Assembly (NCBI GenBank): GCA_963754955.1
Contig: CAVWHY010000006.1
Span: 496,001-560,000 of the forward strand
Source of the DNA: CAVQJU01 sp963754955
GTDB lineage: Bacteria; Acidobacteriota; Vicinamibacteria; Vicinamibacterales; CAVVIG01
Direction of reading: 5' to 3'
DNA: 64,000 bases
The notes under the pieces were generated by a model that saw only the letters and a program-made list of their open reading frames with translations, searched no databases and was not told the DNA's origin. Shown one piece after another: positions 43,942-55,900 of the stretch; the first letter of the stretch is position 1, and each line of letters opens with the position of its first letter. The translations under genes and the position numbers were made by a program.

Positions 43942-45593
43942 ATGAAGGGATTCTGTCTGGCCGCGACCTGGACCGCCGTCCTGCTGACGGCGGCCGGGGC
44001 GTCGGCCCAAACTGCCACGGTCGGTGGCAGTGTGTCCAACGCCCGGGGAGGCGTCATCGCGAACGCCGACGTGACGCTCCGGGTGCTGCCGCCGCCGGGC
44101 GCGCCGGCCATGCCCGCCAACATGCCCGGCATGGCCCCCGACCGGACGACGACGTCGGCGGCGAACGGGACGTTCACGTTCGACCAGGTGCCGCCCGGGC
44201 AGTACGTCCTGCAGGTCGACGCGCCGGGGTTCGAGCGATCGTCGCAGGAGATCACGGTGCCAACCAGCCGCAGACGCTGGCGGTCACGCTCGAGCCGCTC
44301 GAGGTGCCCGGCGCGGCGCCGGTCGCCGGCGTGGGCGGGTCCGCCAACGACCCCGCGGCGCTGCTCGAGCGCATCAAGACGCTCGAGCAGCGCATCACCG
44401 AGCTCGAATCCGGCACGGTGCTGTCCGAGCCGGAGACGCGCGTCAAGCGGATCGAGGTCTACGTCGACAAGAACGGGAACGAGCACGACGAGCCGGTGCC
44501 CGGGCGCCGAGAAGAAGGTCACCTACCAGCGCGAGCGCGTGTACCGCCGGCCAGAGGCTCAACGAGAAGCTCGAGCAGGCGCTCGGCGACGAGAACGCCA
44601 AGCGATCGAGATCGGCGTGAGCGCGACCAGCGTCACGCAGTTCGCGCACCAGACCAGGGGCGACGCCGACTGGACGCGAACAACCATGCCTATCAGCTCG
44701 CGTCGGCCGACCTGCTCTTCTCGGCCGGCATCGCGCAGTACACGAGCTTCTTCGCCGACATCGTCGGGCTCAGCGGCGCGCCGCCCGATGCGGAGATTCC
44801 CGTCGCTGACGCTGCTCAACAGCTACACCGCGCGCCTCGTGCGCCAGAACGAGGTGAACCTGCGCGAAGCGTGGCTGCGGACCGAGTTCTTCTCGCAGAG
44901 GCTCGCGCTGATCGCCGGCCGGCTCGACCTGACCAACTACTTCGACCACAACGCGGTGGCCAACGACGAGACGACCCAGTTCATCAGCGACGCGCTCGTG
45001 AACAACCCGATGCTCGGTCTGTCGAGCAACGGCACCGGCGTCGTCGGCGTCTTCGATCCGAAGAACGGCTTCAACTTCAAGGTCGGCATCCAGCAGAGCA
45101 ACCCCGACGCGACGAATCTGTCGGATTCGATCTTCTCGCTGGCCGAAGCCGACTACGTGGCGCAGGCCGCCGGGGCTCGGCGGAAGGCAACTACCGCGTC
45201 TGGTTCCGCAACGACAACAGCACGCGGCGACGCAGCCGACAGGCGTGGGGCATCAGCCTCGATCAGAAGCTGACGACCCAGTTCGACGCTGTTCGGCCGG
45301 TACGGCTCGCGCTGACGCGCGACGTCGACCGCGACAACTTCTACAGCGCTCGGCTTCCAGATTCAGAACGGGCTGGTCTTCAATCCGCTCGACTTCTGGG
45401 GCATCGGCTACTGCGCAGACCAACGCTCGACGCGGGCGACCACGAGAAGCTGGTCGAGGGCTACTACAACTTCCAGATGACCGAGAAGCTGCGGCTGTCG
45501 TTCCACCTGCAGCACGTACTTCGAGACGCCAGGCGGGCACGCCGGACGTTCGGGTTTCCTGTCCCGGGCGTGCGGCTGCAGGCGAGCTTCTAG
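43942..45593 (+). CDS. OprB-like porin with carboxypeptidase-regulatory and coiled-coil N-terminus (frameshifted)
   Basis: An outer-membrane porin of about 550 residues. A signal peptide (TAAGASAQ) leads into a CarboxypepD_reg domain (TATVGGSVSNARGGVIANAD), then a short coiled coil (LLERIKTLEQRITELESG). The barrel is OprB-like: AGRLDLTNYFDHNAVANDET, QFISDALVNNPMLGLSSNG and KVGIQQSNPDATNLSDSIF. It ends PGVRLQASF with a terminal Phe. At least nine single-base shifts break it (for example near 44265, 44510, 44600, 45290 and 45420). It heads an operon with a beta-propeller, an adaptor and an RND pump, and follows GTCA array 3. Confidence 0.75.
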
Positions 45594-45621
45594 ATGTTCA
45601 CATCGGGTCAGGAGGACACAC

Positions 45622-46825
45622 ATGGCAAGGGCAAGACGTTTTCTCATCGCGACCGCTGCTGGCTGCGGCCGTCGCCGGCGCGCTGGCCGGCGTACGCCTG
45701 CGCGCGGCCGACGTGAAGGTCGTCGGATCCGACGTCGGTCGTCATGATCGTCAATCGCGACTCGAACGAGATCGCGTTCATGGACATCAAGACGCAAGAA
45801 GATCGTCGGCAAGACGTTCCTCGGCAACAACGTCAACCCGCACATGGTGATGATGTCGCCGGACGGCCGCTACGTCGTCACCGGCGGCACGCGCGCGAAC
45901 AAGGCGTACATCATCGACGCGCAGACGCTGCAGCTGGTCAAGGTGATCAACGTCGACATCGCGCCCGAGCACCTGTCGTTCTCGCCGGACAGCCGCTGGT
46001 ACTACCAGGGCAATCCCGAGGGCGACTCGATCTCGGTGATCGACATGGTGTCGCTGACGAAGATCAAGACGATTCCCGGGCTCGTCGAGCCGCTCAACGT
46101 GACGTTTCCTGCCGGACGGCTCGAAGGCGTACGTCGGCAACTACGGCGCGCACTGGGTCGGCGTCATCGACGTCCGGCGGCACGAGCTGCTGAAGAAGAT
46201 CCAGGTGGCCGACGGTGCCCGGCGTCGCGAAGCTCGATCCCGCGAAGTATCTCGGCGAGATCAAGGGCATCAACATCGCCGCAGATCACCAACGACGGCA
46301 AGTTCCTCTACGCGGCCGACACGCGATCTGGGCGTGGTCGGCGATGATCGATCCGCGCGAGGACAAGGTCATCAAGATCATCCGCGTCGGCAAGGACCCG
46401 TGGCGCATCTACATGAGCCACGACGGCAAGTACGCGATCACGCCGAACAACGGCGACCAGACGATCTCGATCATCGATCTGCAGGCGAACAAGGTGGCGG
46501 CCACGCTCGAGGCCGGGCCCGAACATGACCGGCGTCAATTTCGCCGCCGGCAAGGCGTTCGTCATCAGCTCGACCAGCGGCTTCGTCTACGTGTACGACA
46601 TGAAGACGCTGCGGCCGGCCGGCCGCATCAAGATCGGCACGAACATCCAGCTCGAGACGGCGACGACCGACACCGCGGACGAGAAGCTCTATCTCGCGGA
46701 TTCGACCGAGAACGCGGTCGTCATCATCGATGCCAAGACGGAAGCGTTCGAGAAGGTGATCAATGTCGGGCCTGTTCCCATGGGGCACGCACATCATGGA
46801 CAGCAAGGACAACTACTGCCACTGA
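45622..46825 (+). CDS. YVTN-type beta-propeller protein (ten frameshifts)
   Basis: A secreted seven-bladed-propeller protein of about 398 residues when read across breaks. Repeats of the YVTN type are clear: MVMMSPDGRYVVTGGTRANK, AYIIDAQTLQLVKVINVDI, LSFSPDSRWYYQGNPEGDSI and KYAITPNNGDQTISIIDLQA. It ends DSKDNYCH. AGGAGG precedes the ATG by five bases. Ten single-base insertions are inferred, near 45658, 45737, 45795, 46108, 46215, 46281, 46324, 46343, 46521 and 46771; strong repeat similarity continues on both sides of each. Propellers of this type bind metals or partner proteins in the periplasm; here it lies between porin and adaptor genes. Confidence 0.75.
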
Positions 46826-46850
46826 GCGGCGCTCGGGCTGCGCGTCGGCG

Positions 46851-47536
46851 GTGCTGATCGCCGCGGCTCGTGATCGTTCTGCCTGCGCCGCCGGATGCGA
46901 CCGGCGGCGCAGGACGTCCGCGAGCACACCCGCCTGGCCGGGCCCGAGGGCACGGCCGTCACCGAAGTCGCAGGCCGCCGCGCTCACGCTGACCGTTGAG
47001 CGCCGGTCACGTCCGCGCCTGATCCAGACCTGGGTCCGCACCGCCGGCACCATCGACAAGACCGGGAAAGATCCTCGGCCGCGTCGCTGTCCGGGCCCGA
47101 TGCCGCGCTGGTCAAGGTCGGCCAGCGGGTGCGCGCGTTTCCGCCGAGCTCGAAGTCGTCGATGTACCAGGCGTACGTGACGCGCGTCGACGCCGCGGCC
47201 GGCGGCGTCGCATGTCGAGGCGTCGCTCGCCGGCGTCGGGCCGGCAGAACACCACGCACTACGTCATGGAGATCGTCGTCGAGCGCGGGCCGTTCCTGTC
47301 GGTCCCGAACGAGGCGATCATCGAGGAAGGCGACACGGCACGTCGTCTACGTCCAGCACGCAGCCCGGCCAGTACGTGCCCGCAGGAGATTCACACCGGC
47401 ATCCAGGGCGAGCTGCTACACGCAGGTCCTCGACGGCGTCAAGGACGGCGCCCAGGTCGTCACGTTCGGCAGCTTCTTCATCGACGCCGAGCACAAGCTG
47501 AAGGGCACGGACCAGGGTCCGCCGGCACGCCGATGA
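46851..47536 (+). CDS. RND periplasmic adaptor, CusB-like but short (frameshifted)
   Basis: Membrane-fusion protein of about 225 residues, where CusB-type adaptors have about 380-400. The visible blocks are LIQTWVRTAGTIDKTGK, VKVGQRVRAFPPSSKSSMYQ, YVMEIVVERGPFLSVPNEAI and QVVTFGSFFIDAEHKLKG; the last two are the beta-barrel and membrane-proximal domains. No long alpha-hairpin that would reach a TolC-type channel is seen. The GTG start is tentative. The stop overlaps the RND start (ATGA). Numerous single-base shifts occur, so some N-terminal sequence may be misread, but the total length leaves no room for a normal adaptor. Confidence 0.65.
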
Positions 47537-50500
47537 TCACTCGCGCTCATTAGAGCCGTCATCCGCTGGAGGGCCGTCGTCTGGCTGCTCGTCGCGGCCG
47601 GCGTGCTCGCTCAGCGTCGTACTCGATCCGCACCGCCTCGCTCGACGCCATCCCCGACATCTCCGATCCGCAGATCGTCGTCTACGTGAAGTGGCCGCGA
47701 AGCCCGCAGCTGCTCGAAACGCGAGGTGACCGAGCCGCTGGTCAGCGCGCTCGTCGGCTCGCCGGACATCCAGGCGATCCGCGGCTCGTCGCACATGGGC
47801 TACTCGTTCATCTACGTGATCCTGAGCAACGGCGCGCCGCGGCGAGCGCGTGCAGCAGCTGGTGCTCGATCGCGATCAACGCCATCCGGCCGCAGCTGCC
47901 GCCCGACGCCAGCGTCACGCTCGGGCCCAACGCCAGCAGCATGGGCTGGATCTACCAGTACGCGCTGGTCGATCGCGAGGGCGCTGCACGATCTGCGCGA
48001 GCTGCGCCTGGTGAACGAGAACCAGATCAAGCCGGCGCTGCAGACCGTGCCGGCATCGCCGAGGTGGCGTCGGTCGGCGGGCTCGAGAAGCAGTATCAGA
48101 TCAAGATCTTTCCGCCGCTGCTGGCGAAGGCCGGCATTCCGCTCCGGCAGGTGATCGCCGCCGTCCAGGGCGTGTTCCAGGAAGCCGGCGGGCGGATGAT
48201 CGAGGTCACCAACCGCGACTACCAGCTGCGCGGCGTCGATCAACACCGAGGACCTCGACAAGCTCGATCCGCTGGTCGTCGGCCGCCAGCGCGGACGGCA
48301 CGCCGATCGCGCTGAAGGACGTCGGCTACCTCCAGGTCGGCTACGACCAGCGGCGCAGCACCGTCGATCTCGACGGCACCGGCGAGGTCGTCGGCGGCAT
48401 CGTCGATCATGGAGCAGGACCAGAACGTCCTCGCGATCACGCGGTCGCTCGAGCAGAAGCTCGCAGCAGCTGCGGCCGCTGCCTGCCCGCAGGGCGTCGA
48501 GATCGTGACCGACCTACGATCGCTCGGCCTGGATCTGGGCGACGCTCCGGCAGTTCTTCGAGACGCTGGGCATCGAGCTGGTCGTGCTGATCGTCGTCAC
48601 GCTGCTGTTCCTGCGGAACATCCGCACCGCGGTCGGCCCGATCGCCATCCTGCTGCTCAGCGTCGCTGTTCACCGCGCATGCCGCTCGTCGGCTTCAGCC
48701 AGACGATCAACCTGTTCTCGCTGGCGGGCCTGGCGATCGCCATCGGCGAGATCGCCGACGCGACGATCGTCATCGTCGAGAACTGCACGGCGGAGCTGTC
48801 GCTGCACGGCGCGCGTCAGCCGCGCCGAGAAGCGAGGAGATCCTGATCCGCTCGATCGCCTCGGTCACCAAGCCGCTGCTGTTCTCGCTGCTGATCATCC
48901 TCGCGTCGTTTCTGCCGGTGTTCTTCCTCGAGGAGCGCGAGGCGCGCCTGTTCGATCCGCTGGCCTACAGCAAGACGTTCGCGATGGCGTTTTCGACGCT
49001 GCTGACGATGCTCCTGCTGCCGCTCGATCGTGCTGTGGATCTTCAAGCGCGACACGGTCGCGCGCGCGGACTTCCAGCGAGAGCGCGGCCGTCCGGGCGT
49101 ATCGGTCGGCGCTGCGAGCGCGTGATCCGCTACCGCTACGCGTTCACCGCCGCCGGCATGCTCGTCCTGATCCCCGCCGCGATCCTGCTGACGCGGTTTC
49201 CCAAGGACTTCCTGCCGGACATCGACGAAGGCTCGATCCTCTACATGCCGACGACGCTGCCGGGGCTGCCGAACCGGGAGGCCGGCTGGATCGTCCAGCA
49301 GATGGACAAGAAGCTGAAGGCGTTTCCGGAGGTCGAGCGCGTCTTCGGCAAGATCGGCCGGGCCGACACCTCGACCGATCCGGCGCCGCTGACGATGATC
49401 GAGACGACCGTGCTGCTGCAGCCGAAGTCGAAGTGGCGCAAGGGCATGACGAAGGACAAGCTCGTCGCCGAAATGGACAAGGCGGCCGAGACGATCGGCT
49501 ACGTCAACGCCTGGGTGCAGCCGATCCGCGCGCGCGTCATGATGCAGAGCACCGGCATCCAGACGCCGGTCGGCATCAAGGTCAAGGGACCCGACGTCGC
49601 CGTCATCGAGGACATCTCGCAGCAGATCGAGGGCTGCTGCGCGGCCTGCCCGGCACCAAGTCGGTGATCGCCGAGCGGATTTCCGAGGGCTACTACGTCG
49701 ACGTCCGGAACGATCTGCGAGCGCATGGCCGAGCACGGCGTCACCGTGGACGAGGCGATGACGACGGTGCGCTACGCCATCGGCGGCGACAACATCGTCG
49801 GCGTCAAGCAGGCCGAGCAACACCGTCATCCCGCTGAGCGTGCAGTACTCGCCCGAGTACATCGACACGCTCGACAAGATCAAGAACACGCCGGTCGTGA
49901 CCGGCGACGGCCGCTCGGTGCCGCTCGGCGACATCGCGGACGTGTCGGTGCGGAAGATGCCGGAGATGATCCGGAACGACAACGGCGAGCCTCGCCGGCT
50001 ACATCTACGTCGATCTGCAGAACGTCACCGGCCCCGACTACGTCGACAGCGCGCAGGCGCTTCTCGCGAAGAACCTGACGCTGCCCGACCGGCTACTCGA
50101 TCGAGTGGACCGGGCTCTACGAATACGCGACCGCGGCGCGCGCCCGGCTGCGGCTCATCGTGCCGCTGACGCTCGCTGATCATCTTCGGGCTGCTGGTCG
50201 TCGCGTTCCGGTCGGTCGCGGAGAGCGTGCTGATCCTGCTGTCGGTGCCGTTCGCGATGGTCGGCGGCGTGTTTCTGCAGTGGCTGCTCGGCTATCCGAT
50301 GACGACGGCGGTGATCGTCGGCTACATCTCGCTGTTCGCCGTCGCCGTGCAGACCGGCATCATCATGGTGATCTTCATCCGGGCGCGCTCGATCACCGCA
50401 CGGACGGGCCAGTCGTACATCGATGCCGTGATCGACGGGTCGGCCACGCGGCTGCGGCCGAAGCTGATGACCGTCGCGGCGATCGTCCTGTCGCTGCTGC

Positions 50501-50679
50501 CGGTGATGTTCTCGACCGGCGCCGGCATGGAGATCATGAAGCCGATCGCCGCGCCGAGCATCGGCGGCATGGTCACGTCGAGCCTGCACGTGCTGTTCAT
50601 GACGCCGTGTCTGTTCGTGATCGGCGAGGACATCCGGCTGTGGTGGGCGACGCGCGCGAGCGCGTCCGGCCGGGCGTAG
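47533..50679 (+). CDS. CusA/CzcA-type heavy-metal RND efflux pump (frameshifted)
   Basis: Inner-membrane proton-driven metal exporter of normal length, about 1,040 residues. Family blocks: SLDAIPDISDPQIVVYVKWP, TLGPNASSMGWIYQYAL, IELVVLIVVTLLFLRNIRTA, the proton-relay helix AIGEIADATIVIVEN, FPKDFLPDIDEGSILYMPTT, the periplasmic ARVMMQSTGIQTPVGIKVKG with Met residues that fit CusA-like Cu/Ag transport, and C-terminal helices FGLLVVAFRSVAESVLILLS. At least twenty single-base shifts, mostly extra bases, interrupt it. Cu(I)/Ag(I) is the best guess for substrate, from the Met-rich segment and copper-type neighbours. Confidence 0.85.
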
Positions 50680-50719
50680 CCGAGGTCGCGACGGCGTCCG
50701 CCTAGTTCAGGACGCGACG

Positions 50720-51660
50720 CTACGACTTCTGGTGCGCGCCTGACCGGGACGTCGAAATGCGCGGTGTTGACGACGCCGTTGCGCTGGAACTGCACCCAGA
50801 CGCGGTAGACGCGCGGGACGCGGGAACACGAGGCTGAACTGCATCTGCGGGCTGCCGTCGGCGATGAAGGGATGCGTGTGGATCATGTCGATCAGGTCGT
50901 CGCTCGCGACCAGCATGTGACCCCAGGCGCCGAGATACTTCTGGAGGCCGTCGCCCGGGCGACAGGTGAACGCGCATCTGCGTGGTGACGCCGGCGACGG
51001 GCTCTCGCGGGCTCGTCGAGAACTCGACCTTCAGGTTCTCGGCGTCCTTCGGCGAGTAGTCGCGCGCCAGCGGCGCGGCGCGGCGCTTCGTCGCCGGCGA
51101 CGAAGATCGTGTCGGTGATCAGCTGCGGCGCCGCGGCTTCGGATAGAAGTCGCCGAGCACCCGGTACATGCCGGGTTTCGGAAACGCGATGTCGTAGTGG
51201 AACGCCCCGTCGCCCAGGTCGGATGATCGTGCACGAAGAACTGCAGGTCGCGGCTGACGATGAACGCGTGAAAGAGCTTTTCGTGAACGACCGTGAACTT
51301 CTCGACGGGACGGTCCTTCCACGGATCGAACACCTCGAACGTGAGACGGACCGTCTCGTTCGGGCGCGCCGGCCTCGGCGTCACGGAGAGGTCGAGGTGA
51401 TATTCGGTCTGGTCGGGAATGCCGGCGACCAGCGCCATGCCGCACCGCGGACACTTGCCCGGACCGCTCGACCGGATGTCCCGATCCATCGGACAGACGT
51501 AGGCGAGATCGACGGACGGATTCGGCGCGGGCGCCTTCGTGGTTCGCCGCGTCGCCGCGTCTGCGGCCGGCGGCGGAACCTCGGCCGCGCGTCTGCACGC
51601 GCCGGCGGCGCCGAGTGCCAGCAGAAGGCCGCCGATCGTCGAACGCGCGCATCGGATCAA
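50720..51660 (-). CDS. Lipoprotein with heavy-metal-binding (CPxCGM) domain (frameshifted)
   Basis: A lipoprotein of about 310 residues (lipobox LGAAGAC). The heavy-metal-binding domain is YVCPMDRDIRSSGPGKCPRC followed by GMALV, the zinc-ribbon-like module common on copper-efflux adaptors and P-type ATPases. Beta-rich segments follow: LDLSVTPRPARPNETVRLTF, FHAFIVSRDLQFFVHDHP and MRVHLSPGDGLQKYLG. The HxH and His-rich strands could hold copper. The TTG start is tentative. The stop TAG at 50720 is reached after correcting a shift near 50735. It is convergent with the RND operon and divergent from a cytochrome gene. Confidence 0.65.
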
Positions 51661-51671
51661 TTGCTACTGCC

Positions 51672-52358
51672 ATGAAACGCCGCATTCTCTTTGTGGCCGT
51701 CCTGCTCGCGACTGCCGCGCACCTGCGCGCGCACGATCCGAACGGGGCGCCGATCACCTGGAATCGGGAGATCTCGCGGATCGTCTACGAGCGCTGCGCG
51801 TCGTGCCACCGCGAGGGCGGAACGTCGTTCTCGTTGATGACGTATCAGGAGGCGCAGCCGCACGCGTCGGCGATCAAGGACACCGTGCTGTCGCGGCGCA
51901 TGCCGCCGTGGGGCGCGGTGAAGGGCTTCGGCAACTTCCGGAACGACAGGGGCTGACGCAGGAGCAGATCGGGCTCATCGCCGACTGGGTCGAAGGCGGC
52001 ATCACCCGCGGCAACAATCCGAACTCGCTGCCGCCGGTGCCGAAGTTCGAAACGCCGGCGCCCTTTACGGTTCCCAGAGGCGCGATCGCCGTCACCGGCG
52101 AGACGACGCTCGAGCGCGCGGTGACGCTCGACGGCCTGTATCCGGAGCACGTGCCCGCGCGGCGCGTCGATGCAGGTCGTCGCCGCGCGTCCCGACGGCG
52201 ACGTCGAGCCGCTGGTCTGGCTGTACGAGGTACAAGGACCGCTAGCGCCATCCGTTTCTGTTCCGGAAGCCGATTGCGCTTCCGGCGGGGACGCTCATCC
52301 GTGGCGTCCGTGCCGATGCCCGGATTCTGTTGATTCCCGCAGCGCGGGAGATGATGTG
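51672..52358 (+). CDS. Periplasmic cytochrome c (frameshifted)
   Basis: A secreted cytochrome of about 228 residues. WNREISRIVYERCASCHREG carries the haem motif CASCH, and TVLSRRMPPWGAVKGFG the distal Met. These match the N-terminal domain of the cytochrome/monooxygenase protein at 11.4 kb (KDVAPIFQAKCEACH and RQMPPW), so this is a stand-alone version. The C-terminal half, ITRGNNPNSLPPVPKF onward, ends LLIPAAREMM. The frame shifts near 51955 and 52160, and an apparent TAG near 52240 must be a misread. The stop overlaps the GTG of the next gene. Confidence 0.75.
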
Positions 52359-52772
52359 AAGACGATGCGGTGGTGTGCGGCGATGGTGATGGCGGCGTCC
52401 GTGAGCGCGGCCGGATGTGGCGGCGGCGCGGGCGCGCCGCTGACGGAGCTCGAGCGCGTGAAGAGCGGGCACGCTGCAGGTCGTGCTGCTGGCCGATCAC
52501 GAGGCGCTCCGTCACGGCAAGGACGCGTTCGTCATCGAGTTCCGATCCGAATCGCGGCGCGCTGGTGGACGTCGGCGCCGTGAAGGCCGAGCGCGAGCAT
52601 GCCGATGCCCGGGATGCCGATGTTCGGCACGATCGACGTCAAGCGGACCGACGTCCCCGGGCGCTACGCGGCGGCGGGCGAGTTCTCGATGGCCGGCCGC
52701 TGGCGCATCGCGGTCGAGTGGGACGGACCGCAGGGGCGCGGACAGGTCAGCTTCTCCGGAAGCGTGCAGTGA
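52355..52772 (+). CDS. FixH/YtkA-like lipoprotein (frameshifted)
   Basis: A small lipoprotein of about 138 residues beginning at a GTG that overlaps the cytochrome stop. The lipobox is VSAAGC. The rest is a single Ig-like fold: FVIEFRSESG, a Met-rich loop MPMPGMPMFGTIDVKR, YAAAGEFSMAGRWRIAVEWD and QVSFSGSVQ. The order matches FixH/YtkA-like proteins, and the Met-rich loop suggests Cu(I) binding. Frameshifts near 52475 and 52600. Together with the cytochrome it forms a two-gene unit. Confidence 0.65.
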
Positions 52773-52830
52773 TCGCGCCGCGTTTACGGCATCCAGTATA
52801 TCGACCTTACGGCCTCACAACGAATCGACT

Positions 52831-52863
52831 GTCAGTGAACGGTCACTGACCGGCACGTGACCG
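52831..52863 (+). promoter_or_regulatory. GTCA array 4: three 11-bp direct repeats
   Basis: GTCAGTGAACG, GTCACTGACCG and GCACGTGACCG follow without gaps. A TACGTT hexamer begins 33 bases after the last unit. The open frame of the receptor can be read back into this array (GTG at 52857), which shows that start is wrong. Confidence 0.6.
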
Positions 52864-52919
52864 CGCCAACCGGCAGGCTTCGCGCGCGCGGCGTGCTACG
52901 TTCGATCGGGAGGCGAGTC

Positions 52920-55900
52920 CTGGGCAAGCGGTTTCGATCGGTTCTTTTCATCTTCCTTATCCTCACGTTCGTCGCGCACTCGAGCACGGCGGTCAGCGCG
53001 CAGGTCGGCGGCAGCCTGTCGGGAACGGTCAAGGATCCGAGCGGCGGCGTCGTGCCCGGCGTCAGCGTGACGGCGACCAACGTCGTGCTCGGCACGATGT
53101 TCACCGACCGTCACCGACGGGCAGGGGCTGTACTCGTTTCCCAAGCTGCCGGTCGGCCGCTACGACGTCACGTTCCAGATCGACGGGTTCAAGCCGCAGA
53201 AGCGGACCGGCATCGCCGTGGACGCCGACAGCGCGCGTGCAGATCAACGTCACGCTCGAGCTCGGCGAGCAGAGCGAAGACGGTCACGGTCTCCGTCAAC
53301 GCGGTCCGCGTCGACACCGTCTCGACGCAGCTCGGCGAGGTCGTCCCGTCGACGACGATGACGACGCTGTCGCTGAACGGCCGCAGCTACACGGACCTGC
53401 TGTCGATCCAGCCGGGCGTCATCCCGACGACGACCATTCAGGCCAACAGCGTGATCATGGCCGGCGTCACCGGGCCGGTCGCGCCCGTCCGGCGGGCTCA
53501 ACCCCGGCATCGTGTCGGTCAGCGGCCAGCGCGAAACCGCCAACGGCTTCTACGTCAACGGCGGCGACGTGCAGGAGCGCATGAACGGCGGCACGGGCGT
53601 CGTGCCGAACCTCGACTCGATCGAGGAGTTCCGCCTGCTGACGAACAACTTCGATCCCGAGTACGGCAACTACAACGGCGGCATCGTCAACGTCGTCACC
53701 AAGTCGGGCAGCGACAGGTTCCACGGCAACCTGTTCGAGTTCTTCCGCAACACCAACCTCGACGCCCGCAACTATTTCTCGCCGGAGCGGGCCGAGTTCA
53801 AGCAGAACCAGCCCGGCGGCACGGTCGGCGGTCCGATCAAGAAGGGCAAGATCTTCTTCTTCGGCGACTATCAGGCCACGCGGACGACGCAGGGCATCGA
53901 GACGGGCAACATCCCGGTGCCGTCGCTGGCGAGCGCGGTCGGGCAATTTCTCCGGCATCGCCGATCAGCTGACCGGCAGCGTGAACGGATCGTACTGGGC
54001 GAACGTCCTCGCGCAGCGGCTCGGATACCCGGTGTCCGCCGGGCGAACCGTACTACACGCCGGGCTGCTCGACCGCGTCGCAGTGCGTCTTTCCCAACGC
54101 GTTCGATCCCGAGCGCGCGCGTGGTCGGCGCCGGCGCAGCAGCTGCTGCAGTACATGCCCGACGCCGAACGCCGGCGCCGAGCACGCTCTCGACCGGCGC
54201 GTTCGCGCAGACCGTCCGCGACGACAAGGGTTCGTTCCGGGTCGATGGCAACACCCGTTTCGGGCTGCTGACCGGCTATTACTTCCTCGACGACTACCGC
54301 CTCAGACAATCCGTATCCCGGCCAGCAGGGCGGCGCGAACGTTCCGGGCTTCGACGCGCTGACGCTCGGCCGCGCGCAGCTCTGGTCGTTCGAAGATGCC
54401 AAGACGTTCGGCCACGAACACGGTGAACGACTTTCACGCCAGCCTCACGCACAACCACAACGATGTGGGTCGGCCGAACGGCGGCCTCGGCGTGACGCGT
54501 CGCGTCGCAGGGCTTCGTCACCGGTCCGGGCACGCCCGGCATCGTCGTGCTGGCGCCGCAGTTCGAAGGCGTCGAGAACCTCGTGTTCAACACGTTCACG
54601 ATGGGCGTGACGATCACCGGCGTCAACCAGACCGGCGATACGCTGCATCTGGCGGACAGCGTCTCGAAGGTGTGGGGCGCGCACACGTTGAAGGTCGGCG
54701 GGCAGTACCAGTTCCAGCAGGTCCGGCTCGAGCCGAACGCGACGTTCAACGGCACGTTCACGTTTGCCGGCACCGAGACCGGCTCGGACTTCGCCGACTT
54801 CCTGCTCGGCGTGCCGAGCAACTACATCCAGTCGTCGGGCGGCATCTTCTATCTGCGCAACCAGTACGGCGGCGTGTTCGCGCAGGACAGCTGGCGCGCG
54901 CGCTCGAACCTGACGATCAATTACGGCGCTGCGCTGGGACATCATGGCGCCGTGGTACGAGCGGGACAACCAGATCCAGACCATCGTGGCCGGATCAGCA
55001 GTCGGCCGTCTATCCGGGCGCGCCGCTCGGCCTCGTCTTTCCCGGCGACACGGGCATCGCGCGCGGCCTGTCGCCGACGCGGTTCGGCAACGTCTCGCCG
55101 CGGCTCGGCGTCGCGTACTCGCCGAACGAGAAGACCAGCCTCCGCGCCAGCTACGGGTTGTTCTACACCGCGTTCCAGGGCCTGTCGGCCGGCATCATGT
55201 ACGGCGTCCCGCCGTACGGCTACAACTATCTCAGCCCGGCGCCGCCGCTGTTCGACACGCCGTTCATCACCGCGGCCGACGGCACGCAACAACGGCCAGC
55301 GGTTTCCGCAGCAGTTCCCGCCGCTCGACGCATCGCCGAGCAACCCGGTCACCAACATCGACTGGTCGCAGTTTCTGCCCGTGAACGCCGATCCGTTCTT
55401 CGGCTCGACGAACAAGACGCCGTACTCCGCCAACTTCATGTTCTCGATTCAGCGCGAGCTGGCGCCGAACATGGTCGTCGACCGCCAGCTACGTCGGCAC
55501 GCGCGGCCACAACATGCTGGTGCTGCAGCAGGCGAACCCGGGCGATCCCGCGCTGTGCCTCAGCGTGAGCCAGCCGAACCAGGTCGCGCCCGGCAGCGCG
55601 ACCTGCGGACCGTTCGGCGAGAACGGCGTCTACACCCGCGCGGACGGCACGGTGATCAACGGCACGCGCACCGCGCTCGGGCCCGACTACGGAACGGTCA
55701 CGAAGCAGACGTCGATCGGCTATTCGCGCTACAACGCGCTCGAGACTGAATCTGCGCTACACGAAGGGACCGGCCACGCATCCTGGCCGGCTATACGTTC
55801 AGCAAGTCGGTCGACGTGTCGTCGAATCTCGGCGAGCAGGTGAATCCCGTTCGACGTCGCGGCGTCCGAAGCGCCGTCGGCGTTCGACATGCGCCACAAC

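Noticed and set aside
45622..46825. All inferred inserted bases seemed to fall exactly between codons, suggesting a phase-locked insertion system
   Set aside because: This is an artefact of my method: reading the left frame up to one codon and the right frame from the next always leaves the extra base between codons. The true position is uncertain by several bases.
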